Positions 17,637 through 26,311 of a stretch of DNA of 64,000 nucleotides are shown here, one piece after another. The translations under genes were made by a program, and so were the position numbers. The notes under the pieces are model-generated. The model was not told the origin of the DNA. It made no database searches and saw nothing but the letters and a program-made list of their open reading frames with translations. The DNA is taken from NCBI GenBank assembly GCA_016714365.1, contig JADJNH010000005.1, positions 186,001-250,000 on the forward strand, in the 5' to 3' direction. Source of the DNA: Candidatus Vicinibacter affinis (GTDB taxonomy: Bacteria > Bacteroidota > Bacteroidia > Chitinophagales > Saprospiraceae). The first letter of the stretch is position 1; every line of letters begins with the position of its first letter.

Positions 17637-18713
17637 TCAGGAAAACCAATTTGGCATAACTTTCTTTATTTGATAACAGGCATCAAGAAAAAATTTATTA
17701 GTCCAATTAACATATCTAAATGGAAAGTATGCACCATAAATTGGCATTGAGGCAGGAAAGGCACCATTGTGTGATTTATTGATAAGCTTAATTTGCCAAT
17801 TTATCATTTCCTCCATCAATGTCAATGCAGTACTCTTATAAATAGAATTTGGAGATATTTGAAATGCCTTTGCAAGCAAACTAATTATTTGTGCTTGACC
17901 TGTGACACATTTCGAAAACGAACAGGCTTGCCATCTTGTATTATACTTTGCAGCGAGGCGACCATCTTTTTTAATTACTTTGCATAATACTTCAAGAGAA
18001 TTTAAGCAATAGTTTATCATTTCTTGTCTGTTTAGAACAACTCCTGATTCAATAAATCCCTCAATGGTGTAGGCTATTGTATGACTTAATCCAGGTTTTG
18101 ATGGATTAAATCCCCAATCTTTAAAACTATAATAATTATTTGTATTTTCCCATAACAAATCTAATGACTCGGTGGCTTTTTCTCTTTGTTCAGGAAAATA
18201 TTCGATGCATAAGAGAGGCCAAATAGCTCTGCTGTAATAGCTGGCAAAATATCCACTCCGGTAAAGTCCAGACTCCCATTTTCCATCCAATCCAATCTGC
18301 CCAAGCAACCAGCGTATCGCTAAATCAAGGGCTTTTTTGTAGCTATGAACTCCTTCAATATTATGTGCTTCCATTAATCCGAAAAGAACCTGAGATGTAT
18401 TAAAAGCACTAGGTGTTATAAATTTAACTCCAGAAAAAAAATAACCTTCACTGGCTTGTATCTCGCAAAGCCAATCTGCAGCCCTTAATCCAATGGAACT
18501 ATTTTCAACTGAACCTCCGTTATTAAATCTTAGAAAATTTTCAATGAGATAACCAGTCGTTTCAGGATATGGCTTTTCCCATGATATACTTTCAGGTAAC
18601 CATAATTTCTTACTGTGGCAGAAGCCATTATAATTGGCTTTGATATGAGCTTGTTTCAGCCATCCCAAAGCTAATTGTTCTGCCTCAAGAATCAAACCTG
18701 GCTCCAAACTCAT
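17637..18713 (-). CDS. Alpha/alpha-toroid (terpenoid-cyclase/prenyltransferase-like fold) protein of a glycan locus
   Basis: A soluble 358-residue helical protein. Repeated segments of the type AADWLCEIQASEGYF, ALDLAIRWLLGQIGLDGKWESGLY and YTIEGFIESG look like the helical hairpins of an alpha6/alpha6 toroid, as in prenyltransferase/squalene-cyclase repeats and many glycan-active proteins. I see no DxDD or QW cyclase motifs, so terpene chemistry is unlikely. There is no signal peptide. It starts nine bases after the FemAB-like gene and forms the left arm of a divergent surface-glycan locus. A role in glycan modification is inferred from context only. Confidence 0.55.
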   Translation of the reverse strand: MSLEPGLILEAEQLALGWLKQAHIKANYNGFCHSKKLWLPESISWEKPYPETTGYLIENFLRFNNGGSVENSSIGLRAADWLCEIQASEGYFFSGVKFITPSAFNTSQVLFGLMEAHNIEGVHSYKKALDLAIRWLLGQIGLDGKWESGLYRSGYFASYYSRAIWPLLCIEYFPEQREKATESLDLLWENTNNYYSFKDWGFNPSKPGLSHTIAYTIEGFIESGVVLNRQEMINYCLNSLEVLCKVIKKDGRLAAKYNTRWQACSFSKCVTGQAQIISLLAKAFQISPNSIYKSTALTLMEEMINWQIKLINKSHNGAFPASMPIYGAYFPFRYVNWTNKFFLDACYQIKKVMPNWFS

Positions 18714-18721
18714 GATGATAA

Positions 18722-19624
18722 TTAAATATTTAGGGTTCTAAAAACAAAAGATTGGTTAGCCTTCGCATAACAGTAAGTAAATGATTCGGCTGAGAATTTT
18801 TTAAATGTTTTCATTAGCCGTGGTTGCATTGATCCATCAAATACAAATTCGCAAGAATCATTTAGAGCAATCCTTATCCCTTCCCATAACAAAACAGAAG
18901 GAGCTCCTCTCGATCGCTCTGTTTTACTATTTACATTTATCCAATAGTACCAAGTACTTTCTGATTTAATAAAAATTGAAGTAGATACCAATTTGCCATA
19001 TCTATTTTTACAGGAAATAATTTTAATGTGCTGCATGCCTCCCAAAAGTTGCTCAATTGCCTTCAATTTAATTGTTGTTAGGCCCTCCAAAGAATAAAAA
19101 TTATCAGAAACTAAAAAATTTAAAGTCTCAGAACAAAACTCAGATTTAATCTCTACCGTCAGTTCCTCCTGAGCATTAAGAATATGATTGCGGGTAGAAC
19201 TAGGTATCATTTTCCATAAAGAATCTTCATTCTGTTCTTTTAGAATACGACAACTTAATGTATATTGAAAGGAATAATCACTACCAAAAGCGATTGGCGC
19301 ATGTAAAATATCTGGATAAAGTTTTAACTGAACTTGAGCAAAACCAATTAATTGTTGCTTTAATTCCAATAACAAATGGACTTCATTATTATACCTGCCC
19401 AATGAGCTACTCGTATTCCAATCGTGTAATATTTGAACATTATAGGGCGTAAAAGGTGGGCACTTGATAATTTTAAAATTCAAAATTTGTTTGACCCAAA
19501 AGCTTGCTTTGATGGTGCTTCCTTTATAAGAATTCTCATAAATCAAATAACTTGAATTAAGATTCAGTGCCTCCATCCAGGATTTCGTTACAAATATTTC
19601 ATTTCTCCCGCAGTATTCAACCAT
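18722..19624 (-). CDS. FemAB/GNAT-type acyltransferase
   Basis: About 300 residues resembling the BioF2/FemAB-like double-GNAT acyltransferases. The best landmark is the C-terminal half: LVSTSIFIKSESTWYYWINVNSK followed by SRGAPSVLLWEGIRIAL and CEFVFDGSMQPRL, the usual donor-binding helix and strand of this family. Such proteins transfer amino acids or acyl groups and frequently sit in exopolysaccharide loci. The longer frame opens with TTG at 19645, but that codon lies inside a -7 box (19643-19650), so the ATG at 19624 is the better start. It is divergent from the flippase gene and paired with the toroid-protein gene. Confidence 0.6.
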   Translation of the reverse strand: MVEYCGRNEIFVTKSWMEALNLNSSYLIYENSYKGSTIKASFWVKQILNFKIIKCPPFTPYNVQILHDWNTSSSLGRYNNEVHLLLELKQQLIGFAQVQLKLYPDILHAPIAFGSDYSFQYTLSCRILKEQNEDSLWKMIPSSTRNHILNAQEELTVEIKSEFCSETLNFLVSDNFYSLEGLTTIKLKAIEQLLGGMQHIKIISCKNRYGKLVSTSIFIKSESTWYYWINVNSKTERSRGAPSVLLWEGIRIALNDSCEFVFDGSMQPRLMKTFKKFSAESFTYCYAKANQSFVFRTLNI

Positions 19625-19642
19625 AACAACTTGAATATCTGG

Positions 19643-19650
19643 CAAAAATA
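19643..19650 (-). promoter_or_regulatory. Putative -7 box, left arm of glycan locus
   Basis: The minus strand reads TATTTTTG, matching TAnnTTTG, 18 bases before the ATG at 19624. It excludes the TTG at 19645 as the start of the acyltransferase. Its partner on the plus strand is the box at 19686-19693. Confidence 0.45.
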
Positions 19651-19685
19651 CATTAAATATTAGCGACTTTTTTAATTAATAAGCC

Positions 19686-19693
19686 TAAATTTG
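19686..19693 (+). promoter_or_regulatory. Putative -7 box, right arm of glycan locus
   Basis: TAAATTTG matches TAnnTTTG and lies 37 bases before the ATG at 19731 (22 before the alternative GTG at 19716). With the minus-strand box at 19643-19650 it makes a compact divergent promoter region. Confidence 0.4.
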
Positions 19694-19730
19694 CCTTGAA
19701 ACATAGGACTTTAAAGTGTTCAATCAAAAA

Positions 19731-21131
19731 ATGAATAGCACCTTTCGCTGGCAATTACTTGCAACGATGGTTATTGCAATCATCCAAATAATAACACTGG
19801 TTCTTTTGGGTCGTATTTTGGGGTTTAAAGATTTAGGAAGCTTTGCCATTCTTCAAGTGACTTTCAGGTTTGCACTTGCTGCGTTTGAGCCGGGTATGTT
19901 CTTTTCAATAGTTCAACAACATGAATCAAGTCCCAAACTAATCCAAAAATTAACAACTACTCAATTTAAACTCACCATTCTAAGTATTCTGATCTTAGGA
20001 TCGATCTTCTTATATTCTCAAGAACTAAATGCCTGGCATCTGGCGGTAATTGCTTGCTTAATACTTTTAACCATTTCCGTCGGATCCAAATACAATAATC
20101 TGCTTATCTTATTTGAAAAACAAAAAGAAATTTCTATTATTCAAATCTTCTCCTATTCAATAGAGTTAGTTTTTATTCTCATCACTATATTCAAATATAA
20201 TCCATTGTATATTTTTTCAATAGGGATTCTAATTAGACAATTCATATATTATTTGTTATGTCATTTAGTCCATCTGAAATTTACAAAAATGGAAATGGTC
20301 ATAGCTGAAACAAAATATAAAACGAACCATATTACACCGTCACTTCAAAATATGGCTTCTCAAATATTGAGTTTTATCCAAGGCCAATATGACACACTTT
20401 TAATATTTTTATTATTTGGTCTCCCCATATTAGGACCATATAATCTTGCCTCTGAATTCAGTTTTCTCATATTTTCCAAAATAAATCCTGTATTTAGCAA
20501 AGCCATTTTCCCAAGTCTTTCAAAAGCTAAAAAACATCTTGTCCAAGTCGATGAAATAATTTTAAGTAGTCTTGTAAGTTACTTATATTTTATTATTCCG
20601 ATATATTTCTTCATTTGGGTTCACGCAGAATATATATTAAATCTTGCCTATCAATCTAAAGGGAAAGATATTCTTGTCTTTGTTCGTTACTTTCTAATAA
20701 TTGCTTTGATAAAGGCTATCAACAATATTTTAACCACATATTTGTTATCAATCGGAGCTTCCAGATGGGTTCTTTATTGGAATGTTACTTTGCTAGGGCT
20801 CAATTATCTTTTATGTGCTATATTTTTTTACTCCTCCATAGACATAATAACTTTTTTTAAATTCAGTATATTCTATGCATTGATATTTACTCTAATAGGA
20901 ATTACTTATCTTTTGAGAAAAATAGAATGGACAAAAGTGAGTCTTTTAGACACATTGTACCAAATTTTTTCCTTCCTTCTTATAATAAATTTAATCATCT
21001 ATATAAATTCTTTAGTGTTTTCAGATTTTATTATTAATAGTATTATGGTGGTGGCTTCATTTTTCATCGTTTTGTTTCTTACAAATAGAAATAAATTTAC
21101 ACAGCTAATAAATTTTAAAATATCTGAATGA
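19731..21131 (+). CDS. Wzx-type polysaccharide flippase
   Basis: An integral membrane protein of about 466 residues with 12 or more hydrophobic helices, from WQLLATMVIAIIQIITLVLLG to SIMVVASFFIVLFL. The N-terminal segment LGRILGFKDLGSFAILQV and the EPGMFFSIVQ stretch match the MOP/Wzx family of oligosaccharide translocases that flip undecaprenyl-linked glycans across the inner membrane. I start at the ATG (19731) rather than the GTG 15 bases upstream; both are possible. The stop overlaps the ATG of the next gene (ATGA), so the arm is one operon with the amidoligase and both glycosyltransferases. No Wzy polymerase is evident in this locus. Confidence 0.8.
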   Translation: MNSTFRWQLLATMVIAIIQIITLVLLGRILGFKDLGSFAILQVTFRFALAAFEPGMFFSIVQQHESSPKLIQKLTTTQFKLTILSILILGSIFLYSQELNAWHLAVIACLILLTISVGSKYNNLLILFEKQKEISIIQIFSYSIELVFILITIFKYNPLYIFSIGILIRQFIYYLLCHLVHLKFTKMEMVIAETKYKTNHITPSLQNMASQILSFIQGQYDTLLIFLLFGLPILGPYNLASEFSFLIFSKINPVFSKAIFPSLSKAKKHLVQVDEIILSSLVSYLYFIIPIYFFIWVHAEYILNLAYQSKGKDILVFVRYFLIIALIKAINNILTTYLLSIGASRWVLYWNVTLLGLNYLLCAIFFYSSIDIITFFKFSIFYALIFTLIGITYLLRKIEWTKVSLLDTLYQIFSFLLIINLIIYINSLVFSDFIINSIMVVASFFIVLFLTNRNKFTQLINFKISE

Positions 21132-22747
21132 TTGATTTTGTTGGCGGTTGGCAGAAGGATGGTAAAAATGTTTTAACTAACATATACTCACATGATAAAG
21201 TCTACTCTTATGAACAGGAAAATTTCATATATTGTGAATCGAGAGAAGGCATTTACCATAATCCAGCAACTATTAATCATAGAAAAATAATTCTGTTAGG
21301 AAATCCTGTTAGGAAATTAAACTTTAATGAAGAATGGGATAAACTCTATCATATAAACTTTGATTTTGAATCTCACAAACTCATTACTTTTTTCAATTCC
21401 GTTTCCGGGATTGCAGGATTAATCATCCATGATGAAATATCTGAAAATATATATATCATTACAGATCCTTTAGGATTCATTCCAATATTCATAATTGAAA
21501 ACGAAACTGGTTTCGTATATACCAATCGTCTTATATATCTAAATGAAATCTTTAAATCAGAATTGGTTTGGGATGAAAATTCAATTAGAAATTATTACGA
21601 AAACGGTCATTTTATATCTCATCAAACCTGGTTCAAATCCACAAGGCGAGTTAAAGCCGCAACTGTGTTAAAACATTGCTTAATAAACAATAAGACTTCT
21701 GAGTTCAGATATTGGTCATGGCAAAATGTGTCTTTACCCCATTTACATTCTAAAATGAAATCAAATAGCCTTATTACACTTTTCGAAAAAGGCATAAAGT
21801 CTCTCGACTTAAAAAATCAAAAAACAGGAATTGCCTTAAGTGGTGGAAGAGATAGCAGGTGGATAACATGGTTCCTCCGAGATGTTCCAGCTATCGAAAC
21901 ATTCACATTTGGAATTAAAAACAGTGCTGATTTAAAAATAGCACAAATATGTTCCAAAGTCCTTAACCTAAAGAATGTACAATATGAATTAACCTACAAA
22001 AATTGGTTTGCAGACAGAAAGGAATCCTTTTTGATCGGTGAAGGGCTCTTGAGTCTGGAACATTTCCATGAAGGAAATATTTTAAGAAAATTATCAAAGA
22101 ACTACAATATTTTAGTATCCGGATTCTTTGGTGGATTTTCACCCCATTACAAAAAACAAAGAATAACATCAAAGGAAGCCAAAACCTATTTCAGATTCCA
22201 AAATACTGATACCGAAGTTCAAGATTCTTTCTACAATTTCAAATCACCACATCCTTATCTTATTGATCAAAAAATGACTAATCTTGCAACGATACATTTA
22301 TATATTTTAAGTAGATATTTTAAAGTAGCCACCCCATTTTATAACATGGAGTGGATAACATTTCTATATTCCTGCAATAAATCGTACCTAAAAGATCAGA
22401 AATTATACCTTAATGCACTTAATTCCAGTATGCCAACAAGTCTAAGTAATATTCCATGGCAAAAAACGGGTATCCCTTTAAGTTGGGTCAATGCAAATTT
22501 ATTTATATTAAAATTCAGACTTAACGATATTTTGGAAAAAATCTTAAATATCTTTCATAAAACCAGAAGTTTCTATAATTACAATCTGCTCGAAAATGAA
22601 ATAGATTCTCTAATCCAAGAATATAAATCTGGAAGTGTTGATTTTCTTAAGCAATATAAACCACATAACCTACAATCAAAATTTAGACTACTATCAATTC
22701 TTGTCTGGATCCAAAATCTGGAGAAAACGAGAAAGTATGAAAATTAA
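21128..22747 (+). CDS. Asparagine synthetase-like amidoligase lacking the glutaminase cysteine
   Basis: A 539-residue protein of the AsnB family. The ATP-pyrophosphatase motif is clear: GIALSGGRDSRWITW (SGGxDS), and LVSGFFGGFSPHYK fits the downstream nucleotide region. The N-terminal Ntn-like domain is present, with DPLGFIPIFI, but the protein begins MIDFVGGWQ instead of MCGI, so the nucleophilic Cys needed to hydrolyse glutamine is missing. It could use free ammonia or a different amine. Relatives in O-antigen and exopolysaccharide loci amidate uronic acids or attach amino compounds. It sits between the flippase and two glycosyltransferases, overlapping both neighbours. The function is inferred from context. 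Confidence 0.72.
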   Translation: MIDFVGGWQKDGKNVLTNIYSHDKVYSYEQENFIYCESREGIYHNPATINHRKIILLGNPVRKLNFNEEWDKLYHINFDFESHKLITFFNSVSGIAGLIIHDEISENIYIITDPLGFIPIFIIENETGFVYTNRLIYLNEIFKSELVWDENSIRNYYENGHFISHQTWFKSTRRVKAATVLKHCLINNKTSEFRYWSWQNVSLPHLHSKMKSNSLITLFEKGIKSLDLKNQKTGIALSGGRDSRWITWFLRDVPAIETFTFGIKNSADLKIAQICSKVLNLKNVQYELTYKNWFADRKESFLIGEGLLSLEHFHEGNILRKLSKNYNILVSGFFGGFSPHYKKQRITSKEAKTYFRFQNTDTEVQDSFYNFKSPHPYLIDQKMTNLATIHLYILSRYFKVATPFYNMEWITFLYSCNKSYLKDQKLYLNALNSSMPTSLSNIPWQKTGIPLSWVNANLFILKFRLNDILEKILNIFHKTRSFYNYNLLENEIDSLIQEYKSGSVDFLKQYKPHNLQSKFRLLSILVWIQNLEKTRKYEN

Positions 22748-23888
22748 AGTACTACACTTCATTGATTATTACCTCCCTGAAACCATGAATTGGATTCAGG
22801 AGTTACTAAATTCAAGTTCGGAAAACTGTATTCATTATATCTGCTGTCGATATTACAGTCCCAATATTACATTAAAATTTATCAAAATTGAAAATGTTGG
22901 GATAAAATGCAACTATCCTGTTAATTTAATTTCCAAAATTAAAGCAGCTATTTCGGAAATAAATAATTATAAAAAAATCCAATTGTTTATAAATAGCGAA
23001 GGGATACAAATATTGCATTTTCATTTTGGTCATGTAGCTCTAAATTTTTCCAAATTGATTGGGAAATATGGTAGAAAATGTTTAATATCTTTATATGGTT
23101 TTGATTATGAGTACTTACCAAATAAACACCCCAACATAAAAGAAGAATATTATAGATTATCAAAATATGGTGCCCATTTTGCAGTCGAGGGAACCTATAG
23201 TAAAAATCTTTTGGAAAAATATAGGATTCAATCAAAAAATATTATCATAATACAAATGATCTTTTCCAGATCAAAAAATATAGAAATTCAACCATTTGGC
23301 TACCCCATTCAACTCACTCAGGTAGCCACATATACCGAAAAAAAAGGGCAAGACATTTTATTGCACGCCCTCGCACTTTCAAAATATAGAAACAAATTTA
23401 AAATACATTTTCATGGTGAAATTGGAGATGGAAAATATTATACTAATCTTCAAAAAATAATCCAAACTCATAACTTGAATAATGTTTCACTTGGAAATAA
23501 GTTAAGTATATCCGACTATATTCATAAAATTAAAAAGAGTCACATTGTAGTTAATCTAAGTAAAAGAACAAAACTCAAAGACACAGAGGGAGGTTGCCCA
23601 GTAAATATTAAAGATGCGCTTACACTTGGAAAACCGGTCTTTACAACCTCACACTGTGACATACCAGAAACAGCTATAAATGGTTATAATGCATGGATAG
23701 CCCAAGAAAATAATATTGAAGACGCTTCAAGGGTTCTTGATCAAATCGCTTTTATCAGTCAATCTGAATACAATGCTTATTGCCATCACAGCATTGAATC
23801 CACAAAAGCTAAACTAAATTCAAACTTGACAGGACAACAAATCACCGATGCGTATAAATTAATTTTGAATGAAAGTTTACTTGCTTAG
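22737..23888 (+). CDS. Glycosyltransferase (GT4-like)
   Basis: About 383 residues, GT-B fold. The C-terminal donor half has LTQVATYTEKKGQDILLHAL, KFKIHFHGEIGDG and PVNIKDALTLGKPVFTTSHCDIPETAI followed by GYNAWI, the GT4 pattern in which an acidic residue contacts the nucleotide sugar. The N-terminal half carries LHFHFGHVAL. I start at the ATG at 22737 (MKIKVLHFIDYYLPET), overlapping the previous stop by 11 bases; the open frame reaching back to 22635 lies inside the amidoligase gene. Its own end overlaps the next gene by 20 bases. Sugar specificity cannot be read from the sequence. Confidence 0.78.
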   Translation: MKIKVLHFIDYYLPETMNWIQELLNSSSENCIHYICCRYYSPNITLKFIKIENVGIKCNYPVNLISKIKAAISEINNYKKIQLFINSEGIQILHFHFGHVALNFSKLIGKYGRKCLISLYGFDYEYLPNKHPNIKEEYYRLSKYGAHFAVEGTYSKNLLEKYRIQSKNIIIIQMIFSRSKNIEIQPFGYPIQLTQVATYTEKKGQDILLHALALSKYRNKFKIHFHGEIGDGKYYTNLQKIIQTHNLNNVSLGNKLSISDYIHKIKKSHIVVNLSKRTKLKDTEGGCPVNIKDALTLGKPVFTTSHCDIPETAINGYNAWIAQENNIEDASRVLDQIAFISQSEYNAYCHHSIESTKAKLNSNLTGQQITDAYKLILNESLLA

Positions 23889-25041
23889 CCCACATTGTCT
23901 TCCTACAAGAAACCCTAGAACACTTAGAATTGAGAATGTTCGGAAAATTCTATCACTCAAATGGAAAGTAAAAGTACTTTGCTCGAAATTTACAAAAAAT
24001 ATTTCTGTTAATAAAGATGTTACAAACTCAAGAACAGACAATGAAATATATAAACTTAAAATAGAAATATTTAATAAACCTTCTTTCTTTTCCAAATTCA
24101 TCAAAAAAATTATCTTTCCTGATATTTATATAATGCATAATATTTGGGTTACAATAAAATATTTAATTTTCTACTCAAATAGAGAAAATGTGTTAATTAC
24201 TTTTTCAAACCCATTTTCAACTCACATTGCAGGAATAATGAGTAAAATATTTTGGCCAAAAAGAAAATGGATTTGCGATATAGGAGATCTTTATCAACAC
24301 AACCCCAATCAAAAATTACCTAAATGGATTTCTCCACTATTAAATTGGTTTGAAAGACTTGTGCTAAATAAATCTGATTATGTTATACTAAATTCTAATG
24401 AAATTTTTAAATTCTACAAATCTAACTTTGACTTAGATCCGTCAAAAACAAGAATAATTTACAATGGAAGCATACTGGATTTTAGAGGTTTGGATCCAAC
24501 AATTAGTAAAAATACCATCATGAGTTTTATTGGCAATACTTACGAAAAAGTAAGAGAAGGTCGATTGGAACTTCAGTTAATATTAGATACAATAAATTCT
24601 TACAGTTTAAAAAATAATAATTTCAGGATAATATTGGCAGGAAAGCAAGATAAAAGTTTGTATGCTGCATTCAAAAATAAAGCGGAGGTTGACTTTATGT
24701 CTACTCTTCAGGAACATAAATTAATAGAAATTTATCAAAAAACGAACATTCTGATTAACTTTGCTAATCACAATTACCAGGGACTCCCTAGCAAATTATA
24801 TGAGTATCGTTTGACAGGATTACCTATCATTCACTTCACATATGGACCACCGGATCCATCCATAGAATTTCTCTCAGATTATCCCAAAATATTGATTTAT
24901 CATTTAGAATTAGATAAGTCTGAAAAATTAATCAACTTCATCTTAAAATATAAACATGCCTCTCTGTCCCCTATTCCAAATATTGATTACAATCCTGAAG
25001 AAAAATGGAATTCACTTATTAACTCCCTTCAAGACAATTAA
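23869..25041 (+). CDS. Glycosyltransferase (GT-B fold)
   Basis: A 390-residue GT-B transferase, last gene of the glycan operon. The N-terminus MKVYLLSPHCLPTRNPRTLR and the segment WICDIGDLYQHNPN form the acceptor half. The donor half holds YNGSILDFRG, FRIILAGKQDKSLY and the loop GLPSKLYEYRLTGLPIIHF, typical of GT4-like enzymes. Start overlap with the upstream gene is 20 bases, which implies coupled translation. It probably extends the glycan exported by the flippase at the operon front. Confidence 0.75.
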   Translation: MKVYLLSPHCLPTRNPRTLRIENVRKILSLKWKVKVLCSKFTKNISVNKDVTNSRTDNEIYKLKIEIFNKPSFFSKFIKKIIFPDIYIMHNIWVTIKYLIFYSNRENVLITFSNPFSTHIAGIMSKIFWPKRKWICDIGDLYQHNPNQKLPKWISPLLNWFERLVLNKSDYVILNSNEIFKFYKSNFDLDPSKTRIIYNGSILDFRGLDPTISKNTIMSFIGNTYEKVREGRLELQLILDTINSYSLKNNNFRIILAGKQDKSLYAAFKNKAEVDFMSTLQEHKLIEIYQKTNILINFANHNYQGLPSKLYEYRLTGLPIIHFTYGPPDPSIEFLSDYPKILIYHLELDKSEKLINFILKYKHASLSPIPNIDYNPEEKWNSLINSLQDN

Positions 25042-25107
25042 TTAATACTACAATTTTCAATAAACATTTCTTCACTATTTTTACATTCATATTGAATTTT
25101 TACAAAA

Positions 25108-26280
25108 ATGCTGAATCACGAATCTAAGCTTCCTCAATCAGGAGTATCTGTGTTTGCCCGCATGACTGCATTAGCAATGGAGTATAATGCCATTAATCTT
25201 GCTCAAGGATTCCCTGACTTTAATCCTCCCGAAGAATTAATTGAATTTCTTTATTCCTCAGCTAAAGAAGGTCTTAACCAATATGCCCCTATGCCCGGTT
25301 TAGTAGCATTAAGGGAGCAAATTGCGCAAAGACTTCTGAATGATTATTCATTTATTGCCTCGGTGGATAAAGAAATTACTGTAACTGCTGGAGCCACGCA
25401 AGCTCTCTTTACTGTTATAAGCGCATTTATTGGAACTGGTGATAAAGTTTTAATATTTGAACCAGCATATGATTCATATGCTCCTGCAATAATTGCCAAT
25501 GGTGGAATTCCAATTTACCTAAGATTGCAAGAACCGGACTTCAATATTCCATGGGAGAATTTTGAAAACTTACTAAATGAACATCAATTTAAAATTATTT
25601 TGTTTAATAACCCACACAATCCTTGTGGTAGCATACTTAATTTAGACGACCTTATAAAAATTGACAAGCTCACTCAACCACTAAATACGCTACTATTATG
25701 GGACGAAGTGTATGACTTATTAGTTTATGATGGAATTAAGCATACCAGTGCATTAATGTTTGATTCTCTTATGGAGCGCAGTATTGTTGTCTATTCAATG
25801 GGTAAAACTTTACACAACACAGGCTGGAAAATCGGTTATACAGTTGCCCGCGAATACCTCACCAATGAAATTAGAAAACTTCACCAGTTTACAGTATTCT
25901 CTGTTAATACACCATCCCAAATGGCCATAGCTAGATTTATGAAAAATGAGCCTAAATTTTTTACTGAACTTGCCACATTTTATCAAAATAAACGAGACTA
26001 CTTTACATCGCTGCTAAATGGAAGTCAATTCAGAATCTATCCTACCGCAGGAAGTTATTTTGCATTGGCAGATTATTCCCGAGTGCTCAATTGTCCTGAT
26101 GAAGAAATGGCTCAATTGCTAGCCAGAGAATATAAAGTAGCCGCTATCCCTATTTCAGCCTTTTACCATGACCATTATGATCCAAGACTGATCCGTTTTT
26201 GTTTTGCCAAAAAAGAAGAAACCCTTTTAGAGGCTGCAAAAAGGTTAAAGTCAGGTCATGCTACAATAAGAAACAAATAA
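25108..26280 (+). CDS. Methionine/aromatic class I aminotransferase (YbdL-like)
   Basis: A 390-residue PLP-dependent fold type I aminotransferase. Visible landmarks are the N-terminal INLAQGFPDFNPPEEL, the cofactor contact TVTAGATQALF, the FNNPHNPCG segment with the Asn that binds PLP, WDEVYDLLVYDG with the aspartate contacting the pyridine nitrogen, and the Schiff-base lysine near residue 233 in SMGKTLHNTGWKIGY. The closest match by pattern is the YbdL/kynurenine-type group that transaminates methionine and aromatic amino acids with 2-oxo acids. It is monocistronic, 66 bases after the glycan operon, and unlikely to belong to it. Confidence 0.88.
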   Translation: MLNHESKLPQSGVSVFARMTALAMEYNAINLAQGFPDFNPPEELIEFLYSSAKEGLNQYAPMPGLVALREQIAQRLLNDYSFIASVDKEITVTAGATQALFTVISAFIGTGDKVLIFEPAYDSYAPAIIANGGIPIYLRLQEPDFNIPWENFENLLNEHQFKIILFNNPHNPCGSILNLDDLIKIDKLTQPLNTLLLWDEVYDLLVYDGIKHTSALMFDSLMERSIVVYSMGKTLHNTGWKIGYTVAREYLTNEIRKLHQFTVFSVNTPSQMAIARFMKNEPKFFTELATFYQNKRDYFTSLLNGSQFRIYPTAGSYFALADYSRVLNCPDEEMAQLLAREYKVAAIPISAFYHDHYDPRLIRFCFAKKEETLLEAAKRLKSGHATIRNK

Positions 26281-26311
26281 ATCAGTTATTTCCTTTTGTA
26301 AAAATGTCTCC

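Noticed and set aside
21128..22747. Lasso-peptide cyclase locus
   Set aside because: The AsnB-like enzyme lacks Cys as lasso cyclases do, but there is no precursor peptide, PqqD-like RRE or transglutaminase-like leader peptidase nearby.
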